The notes: a model not told the origin generated them from the sequence alone. Shown: positions 16,701 through 25,544, counted from the stretch's first letter. The stretch: DNA of 55,281 bases from Terriglobia bacterium (GCA_021323595.1 JAJPKR010000059.1:1-55281); one strand, 5' to 3'. Made by a program: numbers and translations.

Positions 16701-17264
16701 CTACTTCACGCGTTCCAAATACTTGCCTTCGGCGGTATCGACGCGAATCTTTTCGCCTTGATTGATGAACGGAGGAACCTGCACCACCAGGCCGGTCTCC
16801 ATCGTCGCCGGCTTGGTGACATTGGAAACGGTGGCGCCCTTGAGCCCAGGTTCGGTATGGGCGACTTCCAGATCCACGGTGGCGGGCAATTCGACCGAAA
16901 CCGGTTTGCCCTCGTAGAACTCGACCTTGATCCGCAGATTCGGCACCAAGTACTCGACCGCGTCGCCGAGCACCTCGCGCGACAGGTGGATCTGATCGTA
17001 GGTCTCCGTGTTCATGAAATAAAAATCGGAGGTGTCGTTGTAGAGGTATTCCATTTCCGTCTCGTCGAGCACGGCGCGCTCGATGCGGTCTTCCGAGCGG
17101 AAGCGGTGCTCGACCATCGAGCCGCTGCGCAGATTGCGCAACTTGGCCTGCACGAAGGCGCGCAAATTGCCCGGCGTGCGATGGGTAATGCTGAAGACGG
17201 AATACAGCTCCTTTTCATGAATGATGATCATGCCCGGCCGCAATTGCGTCGCGGAAATCGCCAT
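16701..17264 (-). CDS. efp: Translation elongation factor P
   Basis: 187 residues from the ATG at 17264 with AGGAG upstream. EF-P binds stalled ribosomes between the P and E sites and relieves arrest at polyproline. All three domains are present (KOW-like N domain, OB domain with the ending GEKIRVDTAEGKYLERVK). The tip of the domain I loop reads RTPGNLRAF, so the residue that is lysine (EpmA type) or arginine (EarP type) in well-studied EF-Ps is asparagine here (Asn33). No EpmA, EpmB or EarP gene is in the window. Confidence 0.96.
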   Translation of the reverse strand: MAISATQLRPGMIIIHEKELYSVFSITHRTPGNLRAFVQAKLRNLRSGSMVEHRFRSEDRIERAVLDETEMEYLYNDTSDFYFMNTETYDQIHLSREVLGDAVEYLVPNLRIKVEFYEGKPVSVELPATVDLEVAHTEPGLKGATVSNVTKPATMETGLVVQVPPFINQGEKIRVDTAEGKYLERVK

Positions 17265-17291
17265 GGATTCGCTCTCCTGGAGAAAACAACA

Positions 17292-17320
17292 ATTATAAGA
17301 GCCGCCCGCCGGACGGCCAA
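17292..17320 (-). promoter_or_regulatory. Likely sigma-70 promoter of efp
   Basis: On the minus strand a perfect TATAAT (17297 to 17292) lies 17 bases after TTGGCC (17320 to 17315), about 28 bases before the efp start. The -10 is perfect; the -35 matches in its first three bases only. Confidence 0.55.
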
Positions 17321-17331
17321 TCCGAGACCCC

Positions 17332-17763
17332 TCATTCCGGGCAGCGCAGCGCCTCATCGGCAGCCAGCGCGGCCAAGCTGGCCAGGGCGGGGAAGCGGTG
17401 CGCGGCGATGGGCAGCCGCGCCTTCGCCTCCATGCCCGGCGCGAAGAGGGCGACCAGCGCCGCTCCCGCCGGCGGCTCCAGCCAGGCGCGCAGCCGGCCT
17501 TGGGTGTCGGTGAGAACCAGTCGCGGCGGCACTGTGGGCGGTGGCGGCGGCGCCGCCGCGTCCCGGACCCACCAGCGATCGATCTCCCAATAGGTCAGCG
17601 TTTCGTCCGCCGCCCATTGCGCGAAGCAGGCGGCGCAGATTTCGCAGCGCGGCGCGCAGGGCATAAAAAGCAGATTCTGCCGGGACCGCAGCGCCGTAGT
17701 GGTCATCGGTACGCCGTCGCGTTCGATCGGCAGAGGCGGCAGAGCTTGGCCGAGGGTAATCAT
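17332..17763 (-). CDS. Hypothetical protein with Cys-rich thioredoxin-like motif
   Basis: 143 residues. Residues about 26-50 (RQNLLFMPCAPRCEICAACFAQW) carry four cysteines after a hydrophobic strand, the setting of a redox or thioredoxin-like site. The C-terminal half contains RLVLTDTQGRLRAWLEPPAGAALVALF, a strand pair plausible for the end of a thioredoxin fold. No family named with confidence. Its start overlaps the end of the GNAT gene (ATGA), so the two are coupled, and it lies 67 bases upstream of efp. Confidence 0.65.
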   Translation of the reverse strand: MITLGQALPPLPIERDGVPMTTTALRSRQNLLFMPCAPRCEICAACFAQWAADETLTYWEIDRWWVRDAAAPPPPPTVPPRLVLTDTQGRLRAWLEPPAGAALVALFAPGMEAKARLPIAAHRFPALASLAALAADEALRCPE

Positions 17764-18320
17764 GGCAAGGGCGGCCCCGGCTGGGCTTCCCCGTCGAGGC
17801 GCTTGACCAAGCGCCAGCCGTCCAGCCCGCCGGGGTAATAGCCGGGCAACACGGCCACCGCCCGGTAGCCCTGATCGCGATAGAAGGCCAGAGCACCGGC
17901 ATTGTCGACCGCGGCTTCCAATTGCACGTGGCGGGCGCCGGCCGCCGCCATGCGTGTTTCCGCCGCCTGGAGCAACTGCCGGCCGAGGCCGGCGCGGCGG
18001 AAGCGGGGCAATACGTCAATCGTGATTACATGCCCGCCGCGCGGATGGGCGACGCCGAGGATGAACCCGGCGATGGAGGTATCGGCCGCTTCCGCCACCA
18101 GCGTGAACGCGCCCCGCGCTTTCATATAGCGGCTCATTTCCGGCTGCGAGTAGCGGATCTCGGCGGCGAAGCACGCGGCATCGATCGCCAGCAGCGCGGG
18201 AAAGTCCTCGCTTTTCGCCGGCCGGATCGAGAAAGGGCGGGCGGTCCGCTCGGCGTCGCCCGGCTTCGTCGCCGCGCGTTCTTCGCTCCCGCGCTTCCGC
18301 GTGCGCTCCCGCGGCTTCAC
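17760..18320 (-). CDS. GNAT-family N-acetyltransferase (RimI-like)
   Basis: About 186 residues if started at the GTG at 18320; the ATG at 18539 would add 73 residues of low-complexity Arg/Pro/Ser sequence that look non-coding. The acetyl-CoA site is VLPRFRRAGLGRQLL, followed by the motif B region HVQLEAAVDNAGALAFYRDQGY, both typical of RimI-type enzymes that acetylate protein or small-molecule amines. The substrate is unknown. The stop is coupled to the downstream cysteine-motif gene. Confidence 0.82.
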   Translation of the reverse strand: MKPRERTRKRGSEERAATKPGDAERTARPFSIRPAKSEDFPALLAIDAACFAAEIRYSQPEMSRYMKARGAFTLVAEAADTSIAGFILGVAHPRGGHVITIDVLPRFRRAGLGRQLLQAAETRMAAAGARHVQLEAAVDNAGALAFYRDQGYRAVAVLPGYYPGGLDGWRLVKRLDGEAQPGPPLP

Positions 18321-18599
18321 TCGTGGCGCCCCGCTCCGCTCGCGGCCCGCCTCGCTCGTGCGTGGGCGGCCGCCGCCCGGGCTGTCAGGGGCGCGCGGCG
18401 GCGCCGCATGAGGGCGTTGCACGAGGCGTTTTTTCGGGCTCGGGGCTGCGCTGGGCGGTTGGCTTGGCTGACGGAACGTGAGCTCGCTGACTGCCGAATC
18501 ATTGCGTTTGCGGCGACTATAGCAGTTCCCGAGGAACAACTCGGATGGGCAGGCGCTGAGGGCCGCATCGCGGCGAAGGGTCCGATGCCGGTCGCGCGC

Positions 18600-18812
18600 T
18601 TAGCGGATCAGCCGCCCGAAAAGCCGCCCTACAATCCAGCCTAAACCGGCGGCGATGGCCATGGCGGCGCCGAAATGGTCCGCGGCCTGGCGGCCCACGT
18701 CCAGGTCCCGCGTCAGGCGCGCGCGCAGCTTGTCCATCGCTTCGCCGACCGCGCGCCGATGCTCGTCCATATGCAGAGCGAGCTCCTGCGAAGATGCCGG
18801 AACCGTGGCCAT
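18600..18812 (-). CDS. Small membrane protein, DUF3618-like
   Basis: 70 residues. An amphipathic helix rich in charged residues (MDEHRRAVGEAMDKLRARLTRDLD) leads to one membrane segment (AMAIAAGLGWIVGRLFGRLI). This pattern resembles the DUF3618/ElaB-type envelope-associated family. It follows another small membrane gene by 4 bases. Function unknown. The ribosome-binding site GAAGGG-like lies before the start. Confidence 0.65.
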   Translation of the reverse strand: MATVPASSQELALHMDEHRRAVGEAMDKLRARLTRDLDVGRQAADHFGAAMAIAAGLGWIVGRLFGRLIR

Positions 18813-18816
18813 GACT

Positions 18817-19059
18817 CTAATCCCTTCTTCGGGTCAGGAAACCTAGCAGCAGGCCGGCGCCGAACGCGGCGCCCAGGAGCGGCAGCAAGAACTTGCGGCG
18901 TCCTTGGGAAGTCTGAATCTCGCGCCAAAACTTCCGGGCCGACGCCAGCAACTCCCGCCCTTGTCCGGCGCGCTCGCGCACTTGCCGCGTCCACTCGCCC
19001 GCCTTTCGGCCATAAGACTCCGCGTGCTTGCGCAGCGGGATTGGCTCGCCTGCGCCCAT
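18817..19059 (-). CDS. Small membrane protein, YtxH/ElaB-like
   Basis: 80 residues. A long charged helix (about 10-50, coiled-coil-like) is followed by one membrane segment (LLPLLGAAFGAGLLLGFL) and a basic tail RRRD. It is the first of two tandem genes of the same general design, with a 4-base gap to the next, and lies 33 bases after the phosphatidyltransferase gene. Such pairs are often linked to envelope stress; nothing here shows a specific job. Confidence 0.65.
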   Translation of the reverse strand: MGAGEPIPLRKHAESYGRKAGEWTRQVRERAGQGRELLASARKFWREIQTSQGRRKFLLPLLGAAFGAGLLLGFLTRRRD

Positions 19060-19092
19060 GCCAGCTTCTGATGCCGCCGTTGGGCCGCGCGG

Positions 19093-19713
19093 CTAGGCCG
19101 CTCGCGCCCGGTGATAGCGGTGTGCGCAGGTAAAGGCGTAATGGATGCCCGACCCATAGGCCAGGATGAACACCAGCGCCCAGCCCAGACGCTCGAGCCA
19201 GCTCACCAGCGTTACCGGCCAGACCTGGTACAGCAGCGCCAGTCCGATGGTGACAATCTCCATGACGGTATTGATCTTGCCGACATAGGTGGGCCGAAAA
19301 TCGCGGAACCCGGTGCTGCGGTAAATCCAAACCGCGGCCACCAAAATGCTCAGGTCGCGCGTGAAAACCAGGATCGTCAGCAGCCAGGGGAAGGCGCCAA
19401 CGATGGCCAAAACGATGAAAAGCGAGCTAAGCAGCGCCTTGTCGGCGTTCGGATCGAGATATTCGCCCAGTTGGGAGTAGATCGGCGGCGCGCCGCGCGG
19501 CGCCGGGCTGCGGCGCGCCAGCCAGCCGTCGAAGCCGTCGCTGAGGCCGGCCAGGACGAAGAGCAGCAGCGCCCATCCGAAGGCCCGCATCGCCACCGCC
19601 GCCACGATCACCGGCACGGAGAGCAGGCGCGCTTCGGTAATGACATTGGCCGGCCGCAACCAGGCGCGGATTAACGGCTGAGAAGCACCTCCTGCTGTCG
19701 CCAAACGGCCCAC
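19093..19713 (-). CDS. CDP-alcohol phosphatidyltransferase family protein
   Basis: 206 residues with about six membrane helices; the family transfers a phosphatidyl group from CDP-diacylglycerol to an alcohol such as glycerol phosphate. The active-site motif is SDGFDGWLAR then GEYLDPNADK, so all four aspartates are present. The spacer between AR and the following G is 15 residues rather than the usual 8 or 9, because of an insertion SPAPRGAPP. A PgsA-like role (phosphatidylglycerophosphate) or a cardiolipin-type role are both possible. Confidence 0.9.
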   Translation of the reverse strand: MGRLATAGGASQPLIRAWLRPANVITEARLLSVPVIVAAVAMRAFGWALLLFVLAGLSDGFDGWLARRSPAPRGAPPIYSQLGEYLDPNADKALLSSLFIVLAIVGAFPWLLTILVFTRDLSILVAAVWIYRSTGFRDFRPTYVGKINTVMEIVTIGLALLYQVWPVTLVSWLERLGWALVFILAYGSGIHYAFTCAHRYHRARAA

Positions 19714-20374
19714 TCTTCGATTCTAGGGGAAGTGTTTGGCGGGGCCGAGGATGGCCCGCCCAGGCGGGCGCGTGAATCCGGCAAGGCAAGCAAGCGGCGG
19801 CGCGCCCGCCACCCGATCCGCGATACTAGGCCGTAGGATCGGCGCGTGCGCGAGCGGCGTTAGCACTCGCAACTCCGGGGCGCTTCCGCATCGGGCTTCC
19901 GCGGCAAGCCATGCGCTTTCAGCGGTGGATCGCCGCGAGCTGCCGCACGGCCCAGAGCCGAATCGGCCCCGCTCCAAAAGCGGGGAGGCCGCCGTTGGCC
20001 CGGCAAAATCTTCCGCACTTCGGAAGAAAGGTTTCGTTTCGAATCAAGGTTTTCCTCCCGCGTCAGCCGCCGCGCCGCGATCTGGGCCGATTTTCGCGTT
20101 GCCGGCAAATGGAACTCGTCGTGCAACTTACGCGCGCGTGGCAGGCGTTCTGGAACTGACGGCAGGGGTGGTGGCGGCGGCGGGAGTCACCACGACTTTG
20201 GGCTTCTTCGCTACCAAGCTGATCATCCGCGGCATGGCCCGCAAGCTCAGTTCCGACTCCAGCCATCACTCGTAGCCGAGCCGCCCGGCGCGACCCTTTT
20301 CCGAATTCCGAATCCGTTAGTGCACGACCCACCTGGCTGCACGATGGCGGCATCCGGGTAGAATGCAGAGGTCC
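19714..20374. other. Intergenic region, 661 bases
   Basis: A divergent region between the phosphatidyltransferase and the M23 peptidase. It holds a short hairpin (GCCCGCC/GGCGGGC, 19754-19769), a possible 45-codon ORF at 20138-20275 and a -10-like TAGAAT at 20359-20364, 10 bases before the M23 start. Nothing else recognised. Confidence 0.45.
20138..20275 (+). CDS. Possible 45-residue single-helix membrane peptide
   Basis: From a GTG at 20138: a hydrophobic stretch (LTAGVVAAAGVTTTLGFFATKLII), then RGMARKL and a hydrophilic end SSDSSHHS. The shape fits a small membrane peptide. The frame is open far upstream with unconvincing sequence, and there is no clear ribosome-binding site, so this is tentative. 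Confidence 0.3.
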   Translation: MAGVLELTAGVVAAAGVTTTLGFFATKLIIRGMARKLSSDSSHHS

Positions 20375-21700
20375 ATGTCATCGCGACTCGTGAGCGCCGG
20401 CGCCGCCTTGCTGTTGGTCGCCGGGGGCGCAGCGTATGGAATCGCCCGCTGGCGGCACGCCCATCACCCGGCGGCAACGCCGGCCGCGGTCGCAAAGCCC
20501 GCCGCCCCTCCGCCGCCGGTGACCGACCGGGCGCCGCTGCCTAAAGGCGCGACGTTTGCCGCCTTCTTGAGTGAAAAGTTCCAGATTCCGGCAACTGAAG
20601 CCGCCGAAATCGTGGCCGCGGCCCGGCCGGCGTACAATCTCGCCCACGTTCGGGCGGGCAATCCGGTGACGGTGGTGCATGAGGGCAACGGCACGATTGA
20701 CGAGATTCGATATCGCATCGATGCCGACCGGCGGCTCGTCTTGCATGACGACCAGGGAAGCTGGCGCGCGGCAGTCGAGCCCATTGCCTACGAGACGCGC
20801 GTGGAAGCCATCAGCGCCACGGTGCAGGATTCGCTCATCGGCGCCATCGAGAAGGCGGGCGAGCAGGACGCTCTGGCGCTCGACCTGGCGCAGATCTTCG
20901 GCTGGGATTTGGATTTCTACACCGACCCGCGCGCCGGCGACACCGTGCGCGTGGTCGTCGAAAAGCGCTACTTGAACGGCCAGTTCGCCGGTTACGGCCG
21001 CGTGCTCGCGGCGGAATACGTCAACGCCGGCACGGCTTACGAAGCGGTGCGCTTCCACGATGTGGAGGGCCTGCCGGCTTACTTCAAACCGAGCGGCCAG
21101 CCGATGAAGCGGGAGTTTCTGCGCTCCCCCTTGAAATTTCAGGCGCGCGTGACTTCGGGCTTCAGCTATCACCGCTTTCATCCCATCCTGAAGATTTACC
21201 GGCCGCATCTCGGCGTGGATTATGCGGCGCCGATCGGGACGCCGGTGCAATCCATCGGCAGCGGCACCGTGATCGCGGCCGGCTGGCATGGCGGCGGCGG
21301 CCGCGAAGTCAAGATTCGCCACGCCAACGGCTACGAAACGCTGTATTTGCACCTCTCCCGCATCTTGGTCCATGTCGGCCAGCACGTCGCCCAGGGCCAG
21401 CGTATCGGTCTGGTGGGCGAGAGCGGCTTGGCGACCGGACCCCATCTCGACTTCCGCATCGAGCACGACGGCCGTTTCGAAAACTTCGAGGTGCTCCGCC
21501 GCCGGCTCCCGCCGGCCGCGCCGGTCCCCAAATCGGCCTGGGCCAGCTTTACCGCGCTCTGCGCCCGCTGGCTCCAGCCGCTGGAGGCTCTGGCTCCCAG
21601 CGAGCGGGTGGTGATGGCCGCCTCGGCGGCGCCCGGCGCCGCCGTCCCAGCCGCCCCTCCGCAGCCCGGCAAGTCCGCCAATCCCACGGCCGGCCGCTGA
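20375..21700 (+). CDS. M23-family peptidoglycan endopeptidase
   Basis: 441 residues from the ATG at 20375 (AGAGG lies 5-9 bases upstream; an ATG 12 bases earlier is less well placed). An N-terminal membrane anchor (AGAALLLVAGGAAYGI) is followed by an OapA/SPOR-like region and then the zinc peptidase domain: HLGVDYAAP (His and Asp ligands), LYLHLSR and GPHLDFRI (catalytic and ligand His). Such enzymes cut peptide cross-links in the periplasm during growth or division. The C-terminal 80 residues are Pro/Ala-rich. Confidence 0.95.
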   Translation: MSSRLVSAGAALLLVAGGAAYGIARWRHAHHPAATPAAVAKPAAPPPPVTDRAPLPKGATFAAFLSEKFQIPATEAAEIVAAARPAYNLAHVRAGNPVTVVHEGNGTIDEIRYRIDADRRLVLHDDQGSWRAAVEPIAYETRVEAISATVQDSLIGAIEKAGEQDALALDLAQIFGWDLDFYTDPRAGDTVRVVVEKRYLNGQFAGYGRVLAAEYVNAGTAYEAVRFHDVEGLPAYFKPSGQPMKREFLRSPLKFQARVTSGFSYHRFHPILKIYRPHLGVDYAAPIGTPVQSIGSGTVIAAGWHGGGGREVKIRHANGYETLYLHLSRILVHVGQHVAQGQRIGLVGESGLATGPHLDFRIEHDGRFENFEVLRRRLPPAAPVPKSAWASFTALCARWLQPLEALAPSERVVMAASAAPGAAVPAAPPQPGKSANPTAGR

Positions 21701-21763
21701 CGCCGCGCATGGCCCGGCCGCGGCGCCATGCATCCAACCCAACGTTATTTCTCAGGAGGCGCC

Positions 21764-22291
21764 ATGGAAACGGTGCATGAACTCTTCGTTCACGAACTGC
21801 ATGACATCTATAACGCCGAGCAGCGGCTGCTCGACGTGCTCGCCACCGCCGAACAGAGCAGCCATCGCAGCGATCTGAAACGGGCCTTCGGCCGCCATCG
21901 CAAGCAGACCCAGGGCCACGTCCAGCGGCTCGACAAGGTCTTTCAGAGTCTGGGTGAGAGCGCGCAAGGAGAAACTTGCGAAGGCCTGGAAGGGCTCGTT
22001 CGGGAGCAAAAGACGACCGAGGAGCAAGGGCTCTCGCCGGAACTGGGCGATCTGAATTTAGGCATGTCGGGCATCAAGATCGAGCATTACGAGATCTCGG
22101 CCTATGAGAGCTTGATCTTCCTGGCGCAGAAAATGGGGCATCGCGAAGCCGCCACGCTGATGCGCGAAACGCTCCGCGAAGAGAAGGAAACCGCCCAGCT
22201 TCTGACCGAGCTGCTCAAGGCCAGCAAGCTGGAGTGGCGGGCGGGCATGAAGGAAGAGGCACCGGCGCCGCGGCGGCGGCGCGCGGCGTAG
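21764..22291 (+). CDS. DUF892 ferritin-like protein (YciE/YciF family)
   Basis: 175 residues from the ATG at 21764, which has AGGAGG upstream. Four-helix ferritin-like bundle with the usual metal-site pattern: LFVHELHDIYNAEQRLLD (Glu/Asp/His), RHRKQTQGHVQRLDKVF, IKIEHYEISAYESL and REEKETAQLL. The family is induced by osmotic or general stress in enteric bacteria; the reaction is unknown. The tail APAPRRRRAA is basic and probably disordered. Confidence 0.93.
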   Translation: METVHELFVHELHDIYNAEQRLLDVLATAEQSSHRSDLKRAFGRHRKQTQGHVQRLDKVFQSLGESAQGETCEGLEGLVREQKTTEEQGLSPELGDLNLGMSGIKIEHYEISAYESLIFLAQKMGHREAATLMRETLREEKETAQLLTELLKASKLEWRAGMKEEAPAPRRRRAA

Positions 22292-22328
22292 CCGGCGCTC
22301 CGCAACCCGGGTGCAGCGCCGGGACGCG

Positions 22329-22351
22329 CCGGTCCGGCCCGGAGGGACCGG
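22329..22351 (+). terminator. Possible terminator hairpin after the DUF892 gene
   Basis: CCGGTCC and GGACCGG form a 7-base stem around a 9-base loop, 38 bases after the stop. There is no T-run, so intrinsic termination is uncertain. Confidence 0.3.
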
Positions 22352-22385
22352 GCCCAATCCGCCAGGAACGGGCGGCGGGTTCGGC

Positions 22386-22391
22386 TATAAT
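22386..22391 (+). promoter_or_regulatory. Perfect -10 box TATAAT for the lipoprotein gene
   Basis: TATAAT lies 64 bases before the ATG at 22456. The -35 position holds no good match, so either the promoter is weak or a factor assists. Confidence 0.35.
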
Positions 22392-22455
22392 CCTGTTTAC
22401 CTCGATCAGCGTGGCCCGCGCCCAAACTTCGGGCGCGCCCAGAACCCGAGCCTGG

Positions 22456-24384
22456 ATGAGTTCTCGCGTCCGTTCCCTTCGCGCCCTTCGCGCCTTCCTC
22501 CCTTTCACCGTGCTCCTGCTGTTGGCGGGCTGCCAGGAGTACTACCTGCCACCCCCGCCGGTGGCCGTCAGCATCTCGCCCTCGCCGAGCTTGGCCAGCA
22601 ATTTCGTGAACGTGCCGCTGGCGGTGCTCAATTCGAGCACCAACCAGATCGAAACCGGCACGCAGCAGTTCACGGCGACGGTGGTGAACACTGGGAACAC
22701 CAACGTCACGTGGTCCATCATTGACCCTCGCACCGGCGTGGCGCTGCCCAACGGCGTCGCGCCCGACGGCACCGCCCCGTTCGGGCTGATCGATAGCACC
22801 GGGCTTTACACCGCGCCCACGGCGATGCCGGCCGTCAACACCTTCGCGGTGCAAGCGACCTCGGTGGCGGATAAGACGCAAAGCGCGCAGGTGGGGGTGG
22901 AACTCGTGGCGCCGACCGCAACCGTGAGCTCGGTCACGATCACGGATGCGGCCAGCGGCAACACCGTCCCGGCCATGATCCAAGGCGGATCCTACGTCCT
23001 CGACATCAAGGGCCAATTCCTTTATCCCACAAGCGTGGTCAAGCTGAGCGGAGGCTCGGTGGGCGCGGTGCAGGCGCCGGCCAACGCGCCGCTGCCCCTC
23101 GATGAGATCAAGGTCCCCGTCACGATCACGGCGGCGGGCTTAACGCCGCTTCTGGTGGTGAATCCCACGAGCACGCCGGGCAATCCATTTGCGCTGGTGA
23201 CCGAGCCGGTCAGCCCGGCGGCGACGTCGGCCATGGCGGTAATCATCGAGCCGGTGGTGCTGCCCGGCGCGTCGGCGCCGGTTTTGGTCGACAAGATTTA
23301 CGTCCCGCAGGCCTCCGGCGACGCGCTGGCCATCATGGATGGCGAGACCGGCACGCGCTTACGGGATCGCAACAACCTGCCCGCGCTCGTGCAGTTGCCG
23401 GTCGGCTTCGCGCCGACGATGGCCGCGGCCAATCCCGCCTCCGACCAAGTGATCGCGCTGAGCACCAGCGGCAGCCAATTGGCCGTTGTGGACGCGCTGC
23501 ACGACACCGTGAGCCAGATCTACGCGCTGCCGGTGACCCAAACCGTTGCGTTCAGCGACGAAACTTGCGGCGTCTGCGCGGCGCTGGTGGATACGCGCCG
23601 CGATGAAGCGATCCTCTCGACCGCCAACGGGTTTTTCACCGTCAATTTGGCCACCGGCGCGACTTCTTCCCCCATCGCGGCGCCGACGTCGGAGAACTTC
23701 GCCTACGATCCGAATACCCAGAGAATCTATGCGCCGTTCCACGGCGCGAGCGGCAGCGGGCTCAACGTCATCGATCTGTCGAGCGGCGCCGTGTACTCGT
23801 ACCAGCTTGCGGCGGCCGCGGGCTTCAGTCTCGGCTCCGACCTTTCTGCCGCCGCTCTCGATCCTTCGACGCTGTTCGCGGTGCTGGGCGATTTCGGATC
23901 GAGCGAGTATGTCGGGATCAATTTCAATGGCGCGCAGCCCAGCCAGAATTTCATCAGCGCGCCCGCGGCACAATTCCAGATCAGCGCGGCTTGCGGCGGC
24001 GGCTGGGACGGCGTGGCCATCGAACCGGGCAGCCACTTCGGCTTTTTCGGCAACCAAGGGGCATGTTTGGGCGTGGCGAGCCTGCCGTCAGCACCGGCCT
24101 CCGGTACGCTCGGCCTGGCCAACCAAAACATTCGCTGGGCGCAGATCGGTCTATCGCCGGACGGCATCGCCTGGACGAATCTAGCCGAGCCGCATGGCGA
24201 GACCGTGTTCGTGGGCTTGAACGGCACGGTTTACGGCTTGGGCTTGCGCCAGGATCAAGGCATGCTGGTGCGGGTGGATTTGGCGGCGTTGCAGGCCGCC
24301 CCGCACCTCGCGGGCGGCGCCGACGCCAACCAGGCGGATATCTCGACTACGCCTTCGCCGGTTGTCTTCATGCCGCTGCATTAG
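22456..24384 (+). CDS. Beta-propeller lipoprotein with Ig-like N-terminal domain
   Basis: 642 residues from the ATG at 22456. The signal peptide ends in LLLLAGCQ, so Cys26 is the lipidation site. Residues about 35-130 are Ig-like (TQQFTATVVNTGNTNVTWSI, then TGLYTAPTAMPAVNTFAVQATS), a pattern common in acidobacterial surface proteins. Residues about 130-240 look like an IPT/TIG-like domain (GGSYVLDIKGQFLYPTSVVKLSG). The remainder (about 270-642) is a propeller of repeated strand-turn units (GFFTVNLATGATSSP, LNVIDLSSGAVYSY). Probably an outer-membrane surface protein; ligand unknown. Confidence 0.8.
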   Translation: MSSRVRSLRALRAFLPFTVLLLLAGCQEYYLPPPPVAVSISPSPSLASNFVNVPLAVLNSSTNQIETGTQQFTATVVNTGNTNVTWSIIDPRTGVALPNGVAPDGTAPFGLIDSTGLYTAPTAMPAVNTFAVQATSVADKTQSAQVGVELVAPTATVSSVTITDAASGNTVPAMIQGGSYVLDIKGQFLYPTSVVKLSGGSVGAVQAPANAPLPLDEIKVPVTITAAGLTPLLVVNPTSTPGNPFALVTEPVSPAATSAMAVIIEPVVLPGASAPVLVDKIYVPQASGDALAIMDGETGTRLRDRNNLPALVQLPVGFAPTMAAANPASDQVIALSTSGSQLAVVDALHDTVSQIYALPVTQTVAFSDETCGVCAALVDTRRDEAILSTANGFFTVNLATGATSSPIAAPTSENFAYDPNTQRIYAPFHGASGSGLNVIDLSSGAVYSYQLAAAAGFSLGSDLSAAALDPSTLFAVLGDFGSSEYVGINFNGAQPSQNFISAPAAQFQISAACGGGWDGVAIEPGSHFGFFGNQGACLGVASLPSAPASGTLGLANQNIRWAQIGLSPDGIAWTNLAEPHGETVFVGLNGTVYGLGLRQDQGMLVRVDLAALQAAPHLAGGADANQADISTTPSPVVFMPLH

Positions 24385-24491
24385 CCTGCCAGCCGCGCTC
24401 AACTGACTCCCGGCAGCGGACGGCTGCCGAGGGCACGCGCGCTGTTGACGGCTGCGCTCGCCCGTCGCCCTCGGCCCTTCCCGGTTTCACG

Positions 24492-25544
24492 CTACCGCTT
24501 GGCGCGCGCCGCCTGCGCCTGCTCGCGCTCGAACGTCAGCGCCTCGCCGCCGGCGGCATCCACATCCACCCAAATCGAGTCCTGCGCCTGCACCTGGCGG
24601 GTGGCGATCAGACTTGCCAGCGGATGCACGAGCAGGCGCTCGATCGCGCGCTTCAGCGGCCGCGCGCCGTACTTGGGATCCGTGCCGACGCGGAGTAGCA
24701 TGGCGCGCGCCGCCGGGGAGCAGCGGAACGCGAACCCGGCCGGCGCGCCGCCGGTGCGTAGGCGCTCCCGCACCCAGTTCAACTCTAGATCCAGCACTTG
24801 CCCGAGCTGCTCCGGGTCGAGGGGATGAAACACGATGACGGAATCGAGCCGATTGAAGAACTCGGGCGAGAACTTGCGCCGCGCCGCCTCCGTCGCCGCC
24901 GCCGCCAAGCGCGGGCCGCTTGCGACCGCCGCGGCCGGCGCGAAGCCGAGGTGGGGCTCGAAGACGCTTTGCATCTCCGCCGCTCCCAGATTGCTGGTCA
25001 TGAAGATCATCGTCTGCGCGAACGAGACCTTGCGATTGTCGCCCAGCGTCAAGACGGCCTTGTCGAGGATCCCCAGCAGGAGCTGCCAGAGCGCGTCGGA
25101 CGCCTTCTCGATTTCATCGAAGAGCACCAGCGAGAGCGGCAAATCGGCGGTTTGAAACTGATTCAGCGCCTCCTGCGTCAGCACCGGGTGGGTTTCGCGG
25201 TGACCCAAATACCCGGGCGGGGAGCCGATCAGCTTGGCGATCTCGTGGCTGTGCTGGAACTCGGCGCAGTCCACTTTGATGACGGCCTTGGGGTTGTCGA
25301 AAAGCGCCGCCGCCAGCGACTCGACGACGTGGGTCTTGCCGGTTCCGGTGGGGCCGAGGAAAAGGAAATTCGCGATCGGCCGCTGCCGTGCCTGCAATCC
25401 CGCGAGAAAGGTCTGATAGGCGTCCACGATGGGCAGCAGGGCGTCTTCCTGCCCCACCACGCGTTCGCGCAGCGCCGCCAGCAGCCGCTCCGCCTGAGGG
25501 CCGCGGCGCCGTGGATTCAACAATACCCGCGCCACACTCGCCAT
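24492..25544 (-). CDS. Single-ring ClpB/ClpA-type AAA+ ATPase
   Basis: 350 residues containing only one AAA+ module plus the Clp small domain. Walker A GPTGTGKT is at 64-71, pore loop GYLGH at 111-115, Walker B LVLFDEIEKA at 139-148, sensor 1 TSN soon after, arginine finger in FFNRLD, and sensor 2 GARPLKRAIE. It corresponds to the second ring of ClpB, without the N-domain, first ring or coiled-coil M-domain. Unfolding or remodelling of proteins is expected, with an unknown partner. No Clp protease gene is nearby. Confidence 0.88.
   Translation of the reverse strand: MASVARVLLNPRRRGPQAERLLAALRERVVGQEDALLPIVDAYQTFLAGLQARQRPIANFLFLGPTGTGKTHVVESLAAALFDNPKAVIKVDCAEFQHSHEIAKLIGSPPGYLGHRETHPVLTQEALNQFQTADLPLSLVLFDEIEKASDALWQLLLGILDKAVLTLGDNRKVSFAQTMIFMTSNLGAAEMQSVFEPHLGFAPAAAVASGPRLAAAATEAARRKFSPEFFNRLDSVIVFHPLDPEQLGQVLDLELNWVRERLRTGGAPAGFAFRCSPAARAMLLRVGTDPKYGARPLKRAIERLLVHPLASLIATRQVQAQDSIWVDVDAAGGEALTFEREQAQAARAKR

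Noticed and set aside
18321-18539. N-terminal extension of the GNAT to the ATG at 18539
   Set aside because: Low-complexity Arg/Pro/Ser sequence similar to intergenic DNA; the GNAT fold begins after it.
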